Source: Trachythela sp. YZ-2020 (taxonomy: Eukaryota; Cnidaria; Anthozoa; Malacalcyonacea; Clavulariidae). From it: 64,000 nucleotides of DNA. A program made the translations under genes and the position numbers. This document shows positions 1-11,861 of this stretch, piece by piece. Location: positions 310,001-374,000 of the forward strand of contig JADLSH010000316.1 in the NCBI GenBank assembly GCA_016169945.1. The letters run 5' to 3'. Position 1 is the stretch's first letter. Every line of letters begins with the position of its first letter. The notes below the pieces were generated by a model. The model made no database searches and was not told where the DNA came from. It worked only from the letters and a program-made list of their open reading frames with translations.

Positions 1-71
1 AAAGGAAACAAATGTGCAAAATAAACGATTCGATTTCAAATGTTAAAAAGATCACATGTCGAATCCCCCAG

Positions 72-109
72 GGGTCAAACCCAAACTCGTACCCAGCGCT
101 AGCCTGCTG
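72..109 (-). repeat. fragment of a dispersed repeat, split by an insertion
   Basis: This stretch is the reverse complement of 9871-9908 (shared text around GGGTCAAAC...GCGCTAGCCTGCTG). The copy near 9.8 kb continues directly into a sequence that here reappears only at about 2449-2500. The two parts are therefore one repeat interrupted here by roughly 2.3 kb. CCTGCTG occurs at both edges of the interruption, which would fit a 7-bp target duplication. Bases 1-71 hold nothing I recognise. Confidence 0.55.
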
Positions 110-1692
110 CCTCGTAGGGGGGTCAGGGGGAATGCTGACCCGGAAAATTTTGGATTTCTAGGGTGAATAAAATTGCACACATGCGTTATACGATATTTTA
201 AATTCGGGTTAGTGCGAATAAATTAATTGACATGTTTACGCACACAGGAATATATTATTACATTTCTTCGTCTTGATTGACATGTTTATGCACAAGCGAA
301 TACATCTCACTTTGGGGTTTCCCCTATAGTCCAGCTGCATTTGTATTGGTCAATTTTAATGAGCCTTTATTAGGGCGTTTAGTCATGAAAGCTGGGTTTT
401 CTTGCAGGCCCTCATTCCCTGTTCTTCTTTTCCCCTCCAACGAGGGCCGGCCACGCAGGCTAAATGTGTGATAGAAGTGTCGTATGACTGAGATGGCGGT
501 ACCATGCCTCTCTCCTTCGCAGAGGCTTGGATAAAAAAAAATTATAAAAGGATACGCTAATATTGGATAATAAATAAAAGAATGCGCTAGATGGTAATAA
601 ACAAAACGCGCTAAATGGTAATATAATGAGGAAACCGCTGAAAATCGGAGCGCGGGCGGAGGAAGGAAATAGCGGCGTTTTGTTTATTACCATCTAGCGC
701 ATTCTTTTATTTATTATCCAATATTAGCGTATCCTTTTATAAATTTTTTTATCCAAGCCTCTGCGAAGAAGAGAGGTACCATGCAGTGATAGGCAGCTTG
801 GCCACTTATTACACACGTCACCAAATGTCAAGAACACGTCAGAAAATTCCACTTATTTTTCATTCTATTTATCAAGAAGACGTCTTAACTGACGACTTGG
901 AATACTCCGTTTGCGATTATCACGACCAAATCATTTGAATGTAATTTGAATGACACGCTGTAATAAGGCGCATGCTCCATTGATGCCTCCGGGCTCTGGC
1001 ACTGATGACAGATGTTTGCAAGGCTCTCAGAAGTAAAATTCATGATATATTTACAGACTTTACCGTTTCAAACAACCATTCATTTGATAGTTCAATTGAG
1101 CAGGTTTGGTTTCCTCGCTTGAACGTCGCCCACATGCACGCAAGGTGACAAACAAGCTAACAAAGCTTATGAATTCAGCCGAAAGCGTTCATCACTGACC
1201 TTAAAAATCAGACCAAGTATATATATTATGTCACACCATGTTATTTGCGTTTTGCATGATTTTTTTCAATAGCATGAAAGCAGGAAAAACTTAACATAAC
1301 TCGTACACCTCCCGCAGCATGCCCTACATAAAAATAAAAAAATCTTAATTTAGTTTTACTCCATCAACACGAAACACCTACGATTAGCCTTGGCTAATAC
1401 TTGTTATAGAGCTTGGAGTTTTTTTCGTGCACATTTTCATTTCCGACCTACGATCCGGATATTGTCTTTTTTAATCTACAGCACTTATTAGAGGTGTGAG
1501 GTTTGTTGTATCACAAAAATGAATCAAGTTTGTTGTGCCGAACGACCAGTCACGCCACCAGGCCACGGGCCTATTTAAATTTGTCCTTTCAGATCATTGC
1601 ACAACACAGTAGCTTCAAAACTCAGGAAATGGCGTTTCACCCTAGAAATCCAAAATTTTCCGGGTCAGCATTCCCCCTGACCCCCCTACGAC
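110..1692. repeat. inverted-repeat-flanked non-coding element
   Basis: About 55 bp at 110-166 (key text GGGGGGTCAGGGGGAATGCT, then GGAAAATTTTGGATTTCTAG) return as a near-perfect reverse complement at 1637-1692. The G-rich run followed by GAAAATTTT resembles the low-copy fragments at 25290-25345 and 50430-50500. The interior has no credible coding frame. It contains a separate hairpin at 507-777, and from 778 to 1636 I see no gene. A poly-C run follows at 1728-1746. Probably a non-autonomous DNA element; family not assigned. Confidence 0.5.
507..777. repeat. foldback hairpin, ~103-bp arms
   Basis: Arm 507-609 and arm 675-777 are reverse complements with only a few differences, separated by a ~65-bp loop. 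Each arm runs from a CTTCGCAGAGGCTTGGATAA block through GGATACGCTAATATTGG to GCGCTAGATGGTAATAAAC. There is no coding capacity. The structure fits a small foldback or MITE; no clear target duplication was found. Confidence 0.75.
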
Positions 1693-1871
1693 TCCTCCCG
1701 CCTTCGGAGCTTCGCTTTTAATACCGACCACCCCCCCCCCCCCCCCAATCGTCAGTTTATTCTGGCCTCGCCACTCCGAACCTCGTATATGAAACCAGGG
1801 AAAAGTACGGGAATATTATTTTAAAAAACCAACAAAACAAAACAAAACAAACGACAAAATCCCGACATTTC

Positions 1872-2448
1872 TAGGCCCTTCCCGATTGTGCTAGCATAAT
1901 TTTCAGCATAATTTGGCTTAACGAGCATATTTTTTGCTTTTTTTCAAGAAAAGAAGTGCTAGCATAATTTGGTAATTTTTCGCTAATTCATCTGAATTTT
2001 GGGTGTTAAAAGGCAAAACTTTTCATATTTTTGGTGTTCATGCAGTTTTAGTGAGTTTGGAAAACTATATTTCATCTTTTATTTCCCATAAAGTCAAAAT
2101 AAAGTACGTTTTACTAATTTTATTATCTGATAATCCGATACGGTCATACGGAAATACAAATCTGAAAGTGGAAGCACTGGCTAATTGAAAAAACAAGATG
2201 GCGTCACAAAATAACTTACATTTAACATTTTAAACTTAACGTTATATTTGCATGAAGCGTTAGTTAACGAAAAGCACATGTTGTGCCATATGTTGATGTG
2301 TTTCTTCTCAATAAAGCCAAGCATTTTTTTCAATCAAATGAGCATAATTTTGAAAAATGAGCATAAATTTGAGCATAATTTTGGGGGGAAACAAGCATTG
2401 CTATGTGCATAATGTGCCAGTTGTACTAGCACAATCGGGAAGGGCCTA
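1872..2448. mobile_element. MITE with 22-bp perfect terminal inverted repeats
   Basis: The ends TAGGCCCTTCCCGATTGTGC and their reverse complement at 2427-2448 are perfect inverted repeats. If the outer TA is the target duplication, the element proper is 1874-2446. Inside both ends the words AGCATAATTT and GAGCATAATTT recur several times as subterminal repeats. There is no transposase, so the element is non-autonomous. TA target choice would fit Tc1/mariner-type integration, but the termini alone do not fix the superfamily. Confidence 0.7.
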
Positions 2449-2835
2449 CCTGCTGGGGCATAGCACTGGTAAAGGATGACCACGTGACATCAGGAACGTG
2501 GCTTATTTCTCCACGCGGGATTTTTTGGACGGGGGGTGAAAATATATAATGTTTTGTACGTGTGATGACAAATTGACAATTGAGAGGAGTGAAGGCAAAA
2601 CGCAATGCAATCTTCAGTGTTTTGAGTTATTTCATCGAAGCACAATGGATTGAAGTCGTGTTAGTTCCTACACTGTAGATCTATAAAATTGGATATATAT
2701 GTTTATCGATAATACTATGGTCAACTATTACTCGAGAACTTGCTTTAAAGTGAAGGAAGTGGCACGAAATGTTGTAACAGATGCTGGTATACAAAATTTA
2801 TACAGATTTAGTATATAAAACGTGTCAATGGATAA
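2449..2835. other. non-coding gap holding the second half of the split repeat
   Basis: 2449-2500 matches the reverse complement of about 9826-9870 and completes the repeat begun at 72-109. The rest, up to the LINE frame at 2836, contains no recognisable gene or regulatory site. Confidence 0.4.
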
Positions 2836-4170
2836 ATGGTTCAACAGTTTATCGTTGATCTGTGCTATATGAACTCAGTTTCCTTTCCACCAGTAGTGAG
2901 TAAACTGATGGAAAGGATTTTGCATGATCAAATGCTTGACTATTTGATGAACGAAAATATTCTATCAGAACATCAATATGGCTTTAGACCTTCGCATTCT
3001 ACAACAACTACACTCTTAGATTGTACAAATGAATGGTATGTCAACATGGACCGCGGCCTTTATAATTTAGTAGTTTTTCTCGATTTAAAGAAAGCATTTG
3101 ACACTGTCAACCACGAAATACTGTTACGTAAGTTTCAAATGTATGGATTTGGGAAAAACGCGCTTACCCTATTGCGTTGTTATTTGACGCACCGAACACA
3201 AAAATGTCAGTTAAAAGGCATATTTTCAAATCAGAGAAAAATAACTTGTGGTATTCCCCAGGGAAGTATACTCGGCCCTCTTTTGTTCATCATCTATATA
3301 AATGATTTACCAAATTGTCTCAAGCATACAACATCTAGAATGTTTGCAGATGACACCAGCCTAACAGCTGTAGGTGAAACTTTAGATGAAGTTGAGAGGA
3401 GGGCAAATGAAGACCTGGTGAATGTCCACAGGTGGCTGTCTGCAAATAAACTTAGTTTAAATATTGCGAAAACCGAGTACGTTTTGATTGGATCTCACTA
3501 TAAAATAAATAATACGGCTGTCCAGCCTGAAGTTAAAATCAATAGCAAACCGGTCAAACGAGTGAAACATGCCAAAGTACTTGGTGTTCAGATTGACGAG
3601 AATTTAAATTGGAAAAAACATATTGAATTCATTGCCAGTAAAATATCGTCGGGTATTGGAGCCATTAGGAAACTTAAGGAATTTGTGGATCGAAACACCT
3701 TAGTATTGGTATATAATGCTTTAATCCAACCACATTTTGATTATTGTTGCGAAGTTTGGGATACGATTGGCAAAGTCCAGGCTGAACGTCTTCAAATATT
3801 TCAGAATAGAGCGGCTAGACTGATCATGAATTTTAAAAATGAGCATGGACAGTCTATTTTGGCACGTAATTCTCTTGACTGGATATCGTTAGAAGAACGT
3901 AGGGCACAAATGAAAGCCAGGCTCATGTACAAAACGGTCAATAAATTAGCCCCTCACAGACTGTGTGATATTTTTCAAAAAACTAACACAGTAAGTGATT
4001 ACAATCTAAGGGGTTCTTCGACTAGCCTTTTTATTCCACGGCCTAGGACTGAATTCTTAAAAAGGAGTTTTAGCTATTGCGGGGCTCAACTATGGAATCA
4101 GATACCGGAAGAGATAAGAAATTCTGTATCTTACGATTCATTTTGTCAAAAGCTTTCTTCCTCGACCTAG
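2836..4170 (+). CDS. 5'-truncated jockey/CR1-like LINE reverse transcriptase
   Basis: An open frame of 444 codons covers most of a LINE reverse transcriptase, which copies LINE RNA into DNA at the target site. Visible RT blocks are FLDLKKAFDTVNHE (catalytic Asp ~83), GIPQGSILGPLLFIIYINDLP (~139-159) and the FADD box (170-173). The C-terminal LINE tail follows (LRGSS, FLKRSFSYCGAQLWN). Residues 1-17 do not look like RT, and homology starts at PPVVSKLMERILHDQ. The annotated start is therefore only the first in-frame Met after a 5' truncation; the APE endonuclease domain is missing. The 3' UTR runs to about 4360 and ends in AAATAAAGTTG plus an ATC repeat, a typical LINE tail. The RT part has no internal stop or frameshift, so the copy is young or recently truncated. 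Confidence 0.85.
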   Translation: MVQQFIVDLCYMNSVSFPPVVSKLMERILHDQMLDYLMNENILSEHQYGFRPSHSTTTTLLDCTNEWYVNMDRGLYNLVVFLDLKKAFDTVNHEILLRKFQMYGFGKNALTLLRCYLTHRTQKCQLKGIFSNQRKITCGIPQGSILGPLLFIIYINDLPNCLKHTTSRMFADDTSLTAVGETLDEVERRANEDLVNVHRWLSANKLSLNIAKTEYVLIGSHYKINNTAVQPEVKINSKPVKRVKHAKVLGVQIDENLNWKKHIEFIASKISSGIGAIRKLKEFVDRNTLVLVYNALIQPHFDYCCEVWDTIGKVQAERLQIFQNRAARLIMNFKNEHGQSILARNSLDWISLEERRAQMKARLMYKTVNKLAPHRLCDIFQKTNTVSDYNLRGSSTSLFIPRPRTEFLKRSFSYCGAQLWNQIPEEIRNSVSYDSFCQKLSSST

Positions 4171-4561
4171 ACATTGTAACATATATTGTTGAACTAAATA
4201 GAGTGTAAATATAGTTATAGTTTTATAGTTTTTTAAATTTGTAATATACTTAGTATCTTTTGTTATGTATTTTGTAATGTTAGCACACCTCTTTTGGAAA
4301 CCAGCTGTATATAGTTGAAAAGATTAGTGTGTTTAAATAAAGTTGATCATCATCATCAGTAGCGCCACAAAGACTTCAAAGGTATCGAGTATACTTCCAA
4401 TTCTAACTCTTTCAGTTCAAATGCAGACTGAACTCAATAGTAAAATTGTGACAAAAGTTGTGAATTAAAGTTTTATGTTGTATGGAAACATTGTACAAAA
4501 TATCTAAATATATACATATTATAACATGATTTCATTATGAGCTTCAAAGATATATTTTACA

Positions 4562-4850
4562 TATATACAGCTAAATGAATTAAGGCAATATTTCTATTAA
4601 CTATGATGAAGGTTGTCCCTGACAAAGCTATTAAAAGGGCAAAGGCTGAAAGACAACTGCTAAAAGTACAATTTTGTTCAAACTTTTGTCTCTTGGCTGA
4701 TTGTTTTCCATATATTTCAATTTAACAGATAATTTTGGCACAACTGCATCAAAAGTCATCTTCCCTACCATACTTTTTGCACTTGGCTTTGACCATTTAG
4801 TTTTGGCCTTTTATCTTTGTCGAGGACAACCTTAATTTATTTAGCTGTAT
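4562..4850. mobile_element. MITE with TATACAGCTAAAT-type inverted ends
   Basis: The left end ATACAGCTAAATGAATTAAGG and the right end CCTTAATTTATTTAGCTGTAT are inverted repeats, with GGTTGTC words near both ends. The copy at 33206-33488 has the same termini, and one end recurs near 62992-63012. These are dispersed copies of one non-autonomous family, probably TA-targeting. No coding capacity. 4361-4561 before it holds nothing further. Confidence 0.6.
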
Positions 4851-4856
4851 ACAGTA

Positions 4857-5623
4857 TATATAGTTAATTAACATAATATCATTAATATGTGCTCTCCATG
4901 TATATATCCCACGTACTTAATTGAGGAAATTGTTAATCAATGAAAATCGTTATCAATAAATATCAACTGATAACAAGTAATCGATTGATATTGGAAATCA
5001 GTGACTGGTGGTGCTGTGACCTTTCATTGATTGATTATGGAATATCATTGATGCAAAAAAAAACAATCTAAAGAATAGCCAAATTCATGTCTTCGTATAA
5101 CATTAACTGTCTTGTTTCTCTTTACTTTGGGTGTGCTGATGCAGTAAGTACTCAGTTAAAACACAAATACACAGTGGCTAATTTGCATATAAATCAACAA
5201 AATGCATGCATATGGTAATTGGAAAAAAATCCATCTGCTGATTCGTTATTGCTTAGTATCAAGTAACTAATTAATGTCGATTGGACTTCTTATGATTCGT
5301 TTTTGTTGATTAAGTATGCCGGGATATATACAGGTTGAAAACATGAAAAGTTGATTATAAATATCTAAATTTGCCGATGTACAAGAGACATATTGTTCTA
5401 CCAAAGTGTACTACATTGCGGACAACCCAATCAAAGCATAACACTGCAAGGGCCTCCCCTTGTCAAGTAAATTGTCTTGCTTTAGTGGGGAGAGTAAATT
5501 AAATAAAATAGGAGACACAAGGCATGTAAGTTAATTGTAATAGAGTATTATTAATTATGTCTGATGGCATCAATTACAGTAAATACTTTGTCAATGTTTT
5601 ATATATATACCCTTACGAAAAAA
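4857..5623. other. no gene seen
   Basis: A+T-rich sequence with dispersed short palindromic words but no credible frame, RNA gene or named repeat. Confidence 0.5.
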
Positions 5624-7935
5624 TCCTATAGGAATTCCTATTAGATTTTGGTCCAATTTCCTATAGGGATTCCTAGGCCTGCTCTGGGATCTTAACTCGC
5701 CTTAACTCGCCGCGAGATAATGCGAGTTTAGGCGATTTAGGCGATTTAAGAAAAAAACACAACTTTCAGGTAATGCGTTTTAAGGCGTTTTAGGGCGATT
5801 TAAGAAAAATACATGCTAATTAAATATGCAAGTATAGCACTTTAAGCAAAATACAGTAATAATACATAATTAATAGTGCATAGTACATGTATTTTGAAAG
5901 GGCACCACTGCTCCACCCACACCCCCAGGGGGTCTGGTAGACTGTCATGTAAACAAGACCCAGTTGAAACGTATTATTAATTTGCTTGTTATTTTGCCGT
6001 ACATTACTAATTTAAGGTTATACCACCAAATTGCTGGAATTAATACAATGAAGAACATAAACCTGTATATAATAACATGTATTTCTAAATTGAATTGCAT
6101 ACTAATACATATTACTAAGTTCAGGCCTGGAAACACAATCAATTGGAAATCTAAAAAATCAGGGTTGTGGCTGGATTGTAGGAACAAGAAGTTTTAGTGC
6201 ACCCCATGGGGTTGCTAGCCTATGTTTTGAGAATTTCCAAATGCATGAATGCCTTGTCAATATCTTGGAAATTCCAAGGGTACAGAATATATTAAAACTG
6301 TGATCATGCATGTTCCAATTCAAACGAATTTACTATTTACATATGTGTTAAACTTACCAAATAAGCCTGATTTACGTTGCGAATATAGTATTTCATTTCC
6401 ATGTGTTTATTTAATAACTAAAACTCAACATTGATTGGTATTTATTTTAATTCCCCGGCCTCAATATATAAAGTGCAGTATTTACAAAAATTCACTAATG
6501 TTAAAATTTAGTTTATATAAAGTTTCATAGAGTTGAATAATATATTTCCGCTGGATAGCCTGAGAGAAGGCTCCTTTCTCCGCAGTCTCTAACATGAAGT
6601 ATTTAACTGAATTCGTGAAAATGCCAGATTTTGGTATCGACCCAAGGTCGTACACCCGATAAAAGTTGACTTGGATCATGCTGTGGTTTATCAATTTATG
6701 TAAGTTTCAACACTGTTGATATAAAATATTAAATGTTGTGCACTACTGGGACTGCAATTCAGCACTTGTATATAATGTAGGAAAGGAACTGTGCAAAAGC
6801 TACAGCATTATATATACAATAATATACCCTAGTAATCCCTCTACCCTGTAATTTATAGGCTCCGCACTATTTTCAATAGAGGAAAACAAAACAATTTATG
6901 AATTGTTCTGGAAGTTCATGTCACAATATTGGTATATTAATTACACTTATCGAAATAGATAAAATGTTGAAAACAGACTGATTCTTGCCATCCTGACTTT
7001 TCTGTTTGAATATAGGGGTTCCTAACTTCATACAGTATGTCATTATATAACTATATGCTTGATAGTATGTAACTTATGCACCAATCATTGAAAGCCTGCA
7101 CCTACCGGGACATGCCGGGAAATAGCGGGGATTTATTTGCAGATTACCCTATCGGTTATGCCTGGGTACTCGGGCATTAGACAGCATGTTTGGCCTCCAA
7201 AGATCAAAATTGGGGAAATTTTAGAATAGTTTGTTGAATTTTAAAAGCAATTATTATAGTAGCCTTCATTTTTGGTGCCCGGGTAGCGGGGGACTTTAGT
7301 CATGTTTAGACTAGTAAGAAGGCCATGTATAGCGGGGGATTAGAATGATTTAGGACACAACCTTTATCTAATGCCCCGCTGTTCCTCGGGTAGGGGGGTG
7401 CAGGGCTTTCCAATGACTAGTGCATTCCTGTGTTTCGGCTATAATCAATAAGCATGTAACTTCCCATGTTTTGGCTAAGCCCCCTCTCTCCAGCAAGCCC
7501 CCTCGGATAAGCCCCCTCCTAAGGATCTTATCTGAAATAAACAACCAGAACCCCCCCTCTCCTGGGGAAGGGATGTTTACACTGTATATAGTATTTACTA
7601 TTTTCAGCATTTTAATTTGGTTGGCGAGTTTAGGCGATTTAGTGCGAGTTTAAGCGATTTAAGAGAATCTTTGCCAATTTTTATCCGCGATTTAAGGCGA
7701 GTTAGGGCGATTTAAGGCGATTTAAGGCGAGTTGAGATCCCAGAGCAGGCCTATTCCTATAGGGATTTCCTATAGGAATTCCTATTAGATTTTGGCCCAA
7801 TTTCCTATAGGAATTCCTATTAGATTTTGGCACAATTTCCTATAGGAATTCCTATAGGAAATTGGGCTAAAATATAATAGGAATGCTATTAGGTTTCCTA
7901 TAGGAATTCCTATAGGATCCTATAGAAATTCCTGT
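5624..7935. repeat. CCTATAGGAATTCC palindromic tandem repeat, split by an insertion
   Basis: Degenerate copies of the palindromic word CCTATAGGAATTCC, alternating with ATTAGATTTTGGCCCAATTT, lie at 5624-5674 and 7754-7935. The TA-flanked element 5676-7751 separates the two blocks. Joining the flanks at TA gives one continuous array, so the element landed inside a pre-existing satellite. Confidence 0.65.
5676..7751. mobile_element. 2.1-kb non-autonomous DNA transposon with GGCCTGCTCTGGGATC ends
   Basis: The termini GGCCTGCTCTGGGATCT and the reverse complement ending at 7751 match over ~26 bp with one mismatch. TA is present on both outer sides (5674-5675 and 7752-7753). Both ends carry arrays of GGCGATTTA/GGCGAGTTTA in opposite orientation (5690-5790; 7622-7735), which look like subterminal protein-binding repeats. 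The interior, including the C-rich AAGCCCCCTC repeats at 7475-7525, has no transposase frame; short frames around 5945-6700 lack any family signature. Probably a TA-targeting element mobilised in trans. Confidence 0.7.
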
Positions 7936-8762
7936 ATAATCGTTTTAATCAAGGTGAAGGAAAGTGAGAAAACAAATGGAGAACAATTTTTATTACAGAT
8001 AAAAATGTGGCAAATATAACAATTTTTTACAACTAATATACTATTAATCCTGATTTCAAAACTAAGTTTGTCTAATGTGAAAGGACTGGTCAAATTTGGT
8101 AGAGAAACATATTTTACAAATTTTAATAGCTTTTTTGATTAAAATTGGAGATATTTCAATGTGTTCAATATACAAATTATGACATCAGAATTTAAGTTAA
8201 ATCTCCATGTTTGTTCCCCCAAATCACTTGAAATTGTGTTCATAATATTAACTGTTCAATTCACCAAATGTTGAACAGCACAACATAACTGATATTTTTT
8301 ATGTCTAAAAATCTTGTACACAGCTTGCGACATTGAACACATGTATTGAAATAGCTCAAATTGAAACCAAGCACATTGAAATATGTCCTTTGTAGTATAT
8401 ACCCTTTAACCTGCAAAAATACTGTGGTTTGTTCTTACCATAATATATTATTATCAGTTACATGTGAAGGGACCAATATTAATATATAAATTCTAGTTTT
8501 TGTCTTTGTCACAACTATTTTACATGAACTTGTAAACATTACAATACCACAGGTTGAAGTCTGATGTGTTGTATCACTAATGTTCTCCTGGAACTGTCTT
8601 CTATAACATTAATGGCCAGCACTACCCTTGAGAAGACAATATTCTGGCATTAGACAGGGAAATTGTTGACCAAAGGCACATTGCAGCATAATGGTTTAAT
8701 GAGAAAAGTTTCAAATACATTTAAACAAAAGAAAACAAAACATACCTTCTGTTCACCTCAGT
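7936..8762. other. no gene seen
   Basis: A+T-rich, with no coding frame or repeat that I can name. Confidence 0.4.
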
Positions 8763-8767
8763 CCTGA

Positions 8768-8871
8768 GTCAATTTGCTTCTCCGTTTACTTAAATTAACT
8801 TCCATCCCCAACACAACATGCAAATGCTGCAAGAAATCAATGTACTCAATGAATGATCTAATGGCGGGAAT
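8768..8871 (-). other. possible 3' terminal exon of the SAM-like gene
   Basis: On the minus strand a good acceptor (CTTCTACAG) at 8872-8880 precedes a short open frame (PAIRSFIEYIDFLQHLHVVL...) ending in TGA near 8768. It could be the last exon of the gene whose other exons lie at 12944-21487. However, the phase left by the donor at 12943 does not match this frame, so either another donor is used or the frame is broken. Tentative. 8872-9800 shows no other gene. Confidence 0.25.
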
Positions 8872-9804
8872 CTGTAGAAGAATAAGTACAGTATAATATA
8901 TAATATTTCAACAACTATTCAGTCAAGTACAGGACAGCAGTTGATTTAAAGTGGTTAGCAAGACATTGGAAGGTTGCCTGGTTAAAGGTTCACATGCAAC
9001 AATCTCCACTTGACAATTAAATTAAACTGTCTAGCAACTAGCGTTAGAATGACTGGAATAGGGTAGTATGATGCAAAGATGTGCATTGCACCTTAATTGG
9101 GTTAACCGAAAAATGGTAATATTCTAAACTTTGCAAATTGGGGTATCTAAGCTACACAGTACAGTTGCCAAAAGATAACCACAAGTACACATTGGCATCA
9201 ATAACACACATTGGCAACAATAACACACACTAGCATTATCCTGGTAAATACACATGAATTTGTGGTTAGCCCTTGGCAACTGGAATAGACAGCATTGCAC
9301 CGGAATTGCAGGGCATTTATTTTCATTTTTTACAACTGCCTCTGTATATATACACAATTTTTTACTAAAAATTTAGACCTACAAAAGTCCAATAACCAAA
9401 CTTGCCGGTTAATGGTATAATAGTGTCTGGTTAACATTTACATTTGTATTAAGCATAATATACAACACTTTCCCTTTGATGGGATAAATTGTCTGGCACT
9501 AGATTGTGTGAATTAGTAAGGCACAAAGGCTCCATTGCAACTTAACCTAAATTTGTAAAATACTATAAAAAATATATGTACCTTGCTGGCTTTCATTGTC
9601 CTTCGAAACGTCTCCTCCTCGGCAAATTATAATGCGACATGAAGCAGATATAAAGAAGATTGATGTGTACTCGCCGTATAAATGTATTAAAGAAAGATAA
9701 TAATAGTAAGAATGTCATAACCGCGGCAATTCACTAAACCACCATTTATCCTTTCGTGAACTTTCGTCACCCCCCTGTCTTAATTTCCATAAAGCCCGCT
9801 CGCA

Positions 9805-9908
9805 GGCTAATACTCCAAGAATCTTGGAGTATTGGCCTGTCACGTGGTCACCCTTTACCAGTGCTATGCCCCAGCAGGCTAGCGCTGGGTACGAGTTTGG
9901 GTCAAACC
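9805..9908. repeat. palindrome plus intact copy of the split dispersed repeat
   Basis: AATACTCCAAGAATCTTGGAGTATT forms a near-perfect palindrome at about 9809-9833. It is followed by the uninterrupted copy (9826-9908, opposite strand) of the repeat seen in two pieces at 72-109 and 2449-2500. The copy ends abruptly at 9908, where LINE sequence begins. Confidence 0.55.
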
Positions 9909-10830
9909 TTGGTCCTCTACTTTTCTTATTTACATAAACGATGTGCCCAATTGTTTAGAAACTACTCGAGCGTCTATGTTTGCGACGATACCAACATATC
10001 ATGCCGTGGCAATTCACCCGCTGACATTGAACACAACTAAATACCGACCTCGAAAACGTACATAAATGGCTAACAGCCAACCAAATTAACGTTGAATAAA
10101 GAAAAAACAGAATTTATGATTGTCGGATCCCGGAAAAATTAAATGATATGCCCAGTATTCCACACATAGTCATTGGAGGCCAGACAATAAATCACGCATC
10201 AGACAAGTTTTAGGGGTTATAATTGATGATCAATTAAGGTGGCATGATCATAATGATGCACACTGTAAAAAAATCTAAAAAGTGATAGCTCTCTTAAGAA
10301 GAGCAAAGCCTTTTACGACACAAAATACATTGTCATTACTAACAATGTACAAATCACTTCTTTTACCACATTTCACATTCTGCTCGACTGTATGGCATGA
10401 TGGAAACAACTCACACATCACAAAGCTAAGCTACGAAAACTTCAAAAACGAGCTTCTCAGGTGATAACAAATTCAAGTTATGACATTAGATCACTCGAGA
10501 TATTTGATAACCTAAAATGGGAGCCAATTGAAGCTACTTTTACTAAAAGGGAACAAATAATGACCTTTAAGGCATTAAGAGGCATGGTACCAACTTATTT
10601 GACAGAATTATTTACCACTAGCAATAATAACACGTACAGTTTAAGAAGCAATAATTGAAAGCTTTACCCAGATAAACCAAATACAAATTTCTTAAAACGT
10701 AGTTTTTCATATCGCGGCACAATGTCCTGAAATAGCCTACCACTCGGAATCATCGATAAATACGGCGATTTGGCAATCGAATCATTCAAAAGACTTATAG
10801 TCAAAAGACTTACAAATAATATATGACGAT
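9909..10830 (+). pseudogene. decayed LINE reverse transcriptase, 3' part
   Basis: Scattered frames together read as the second half of a LINE RT. They include a degraded GPLLFLIYINDVPNCL region at 9912-9960 and a preserved FADDTN box near 9978-9992. Then come LENVHKWLTAN, the conserved RRAKPF...LLPHFTFCSTVWH block (10282-10420), NLKWEPIEATFTKREQIMTFKAL, and a LKRSFSYRG tail near 10695. Several frameshifts and stops break it. It is related to, but clearly diverged from, the RT at 2836-4170. The 5' end is truncated at 9908. Confidence 0.75.
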
Positions 10831-11084
10831 ATTCACTAGTCCCGATTTATATATATATATCGTAATTTGCAAAATATTAGTTTTGGACATCAATGTAAAT
10901 GGTTTTTTTATTAGGTGATTTGATTATGTGTTGTATTTTAATTGTTACACGGCTCTTTGAAACTGAAAGACCACCGTGTATGTAAATAAGTTTAAATAAT
11001 AATAACAAAACTTTTGAATTGGATAGGAGGGTGGGTGGGTGAAAGTCCAGTTCCCCAGTTATTATGCAGTAAGTGCCTTCACTT

Positions 11085-11515
11085 TTCACAGCACTATATC
11101 ACTGCAAATTTTTCAAATCTTGTTTCAAGCAAAAAAGATACTAGTTTCAAGTATATATTTCCTTAAATCAAGAAAATTTATCTCGTCCCTTCTACAAGAT
11201 AATTATCTTGACAAAATATCTTGACAAGAAAATTTCCAAAAAACAAGAAAAATATTCTATACAAGAAAAACTAGTTTTAAAGAAAAATAACCTAATATCA
11301 AGATATCAATTATCTTAAAACAAGAACTGGCCCTTCTTCAAGATAATTATCTTGTCAAGATATCTTACCAAGAAAATTTTTCTTAAATCAAGATTCCTGT
11401 GGAATATCTCTTAAAATTCAACAGGAATCTTGATTTAAGAAACGCTTTGTTAGTAAGATATGGTGACAAGATAATTTTCCTAACAAAAATGTTGATTCAA
11501 CATTTTTCCCTTGGA
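11085..11515. repeat. repeat rich in CAAGATAATTATCTTG words
   Basis: The stretch contains many variants of CAAGATAATTATCTTGACAAG and TTTCTTAAATCAAGA in both orientations, making it internally palindromic. It starts near CACTGCAAATTTTTC; the same CACTGCAAAT start appears at 36802. It is non-coding and probably a simple-sequence-rich MITE. The outer boundaries are uncertain. Confidence 0.5.
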
Positions 11516-11861
11516 AAAAGAATTCAAAACAAATATAGAAAAAAACAGTAACGAGGATTTAATAAACACAAAAAATGCAATTCGCGACATGTCTTCATAG
11601 TCTGTCAAACAAACAAATTTAGGCAATACCTATATGTGCCCTTTATATAGGCTTTAACCTTAAACGCGTGTACAGTATATTATACTGTTTTAATATTGAA
11701 CAAGTATTTGCAGATGAGCTGCAAGTATAGGACTAAGGCTAGTTAAGAATCCCCTTCACAGTAAACTTCTAACTCCTTCCAAGCTTTTGTGACGTCTTCC
11801 TTACAGTCTGAGTGGACTGCATTATCACCAAAAATAATTATCTGTAGAACCGACAATGAAA

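Noticed and set aside
5945..6197. Overlapping ~80-codon frames on both strands
   Set aside because: They lie inside a non-autonomous element, have A+T-driven composition and no family signature.
9124..9357. Cys-rich 77-codon minus-strand frame
   Set aside because: Cysteines come from ACA/GCA-rich text (CACATTGGCA repeats); no spacing of a known domain and no splice context.
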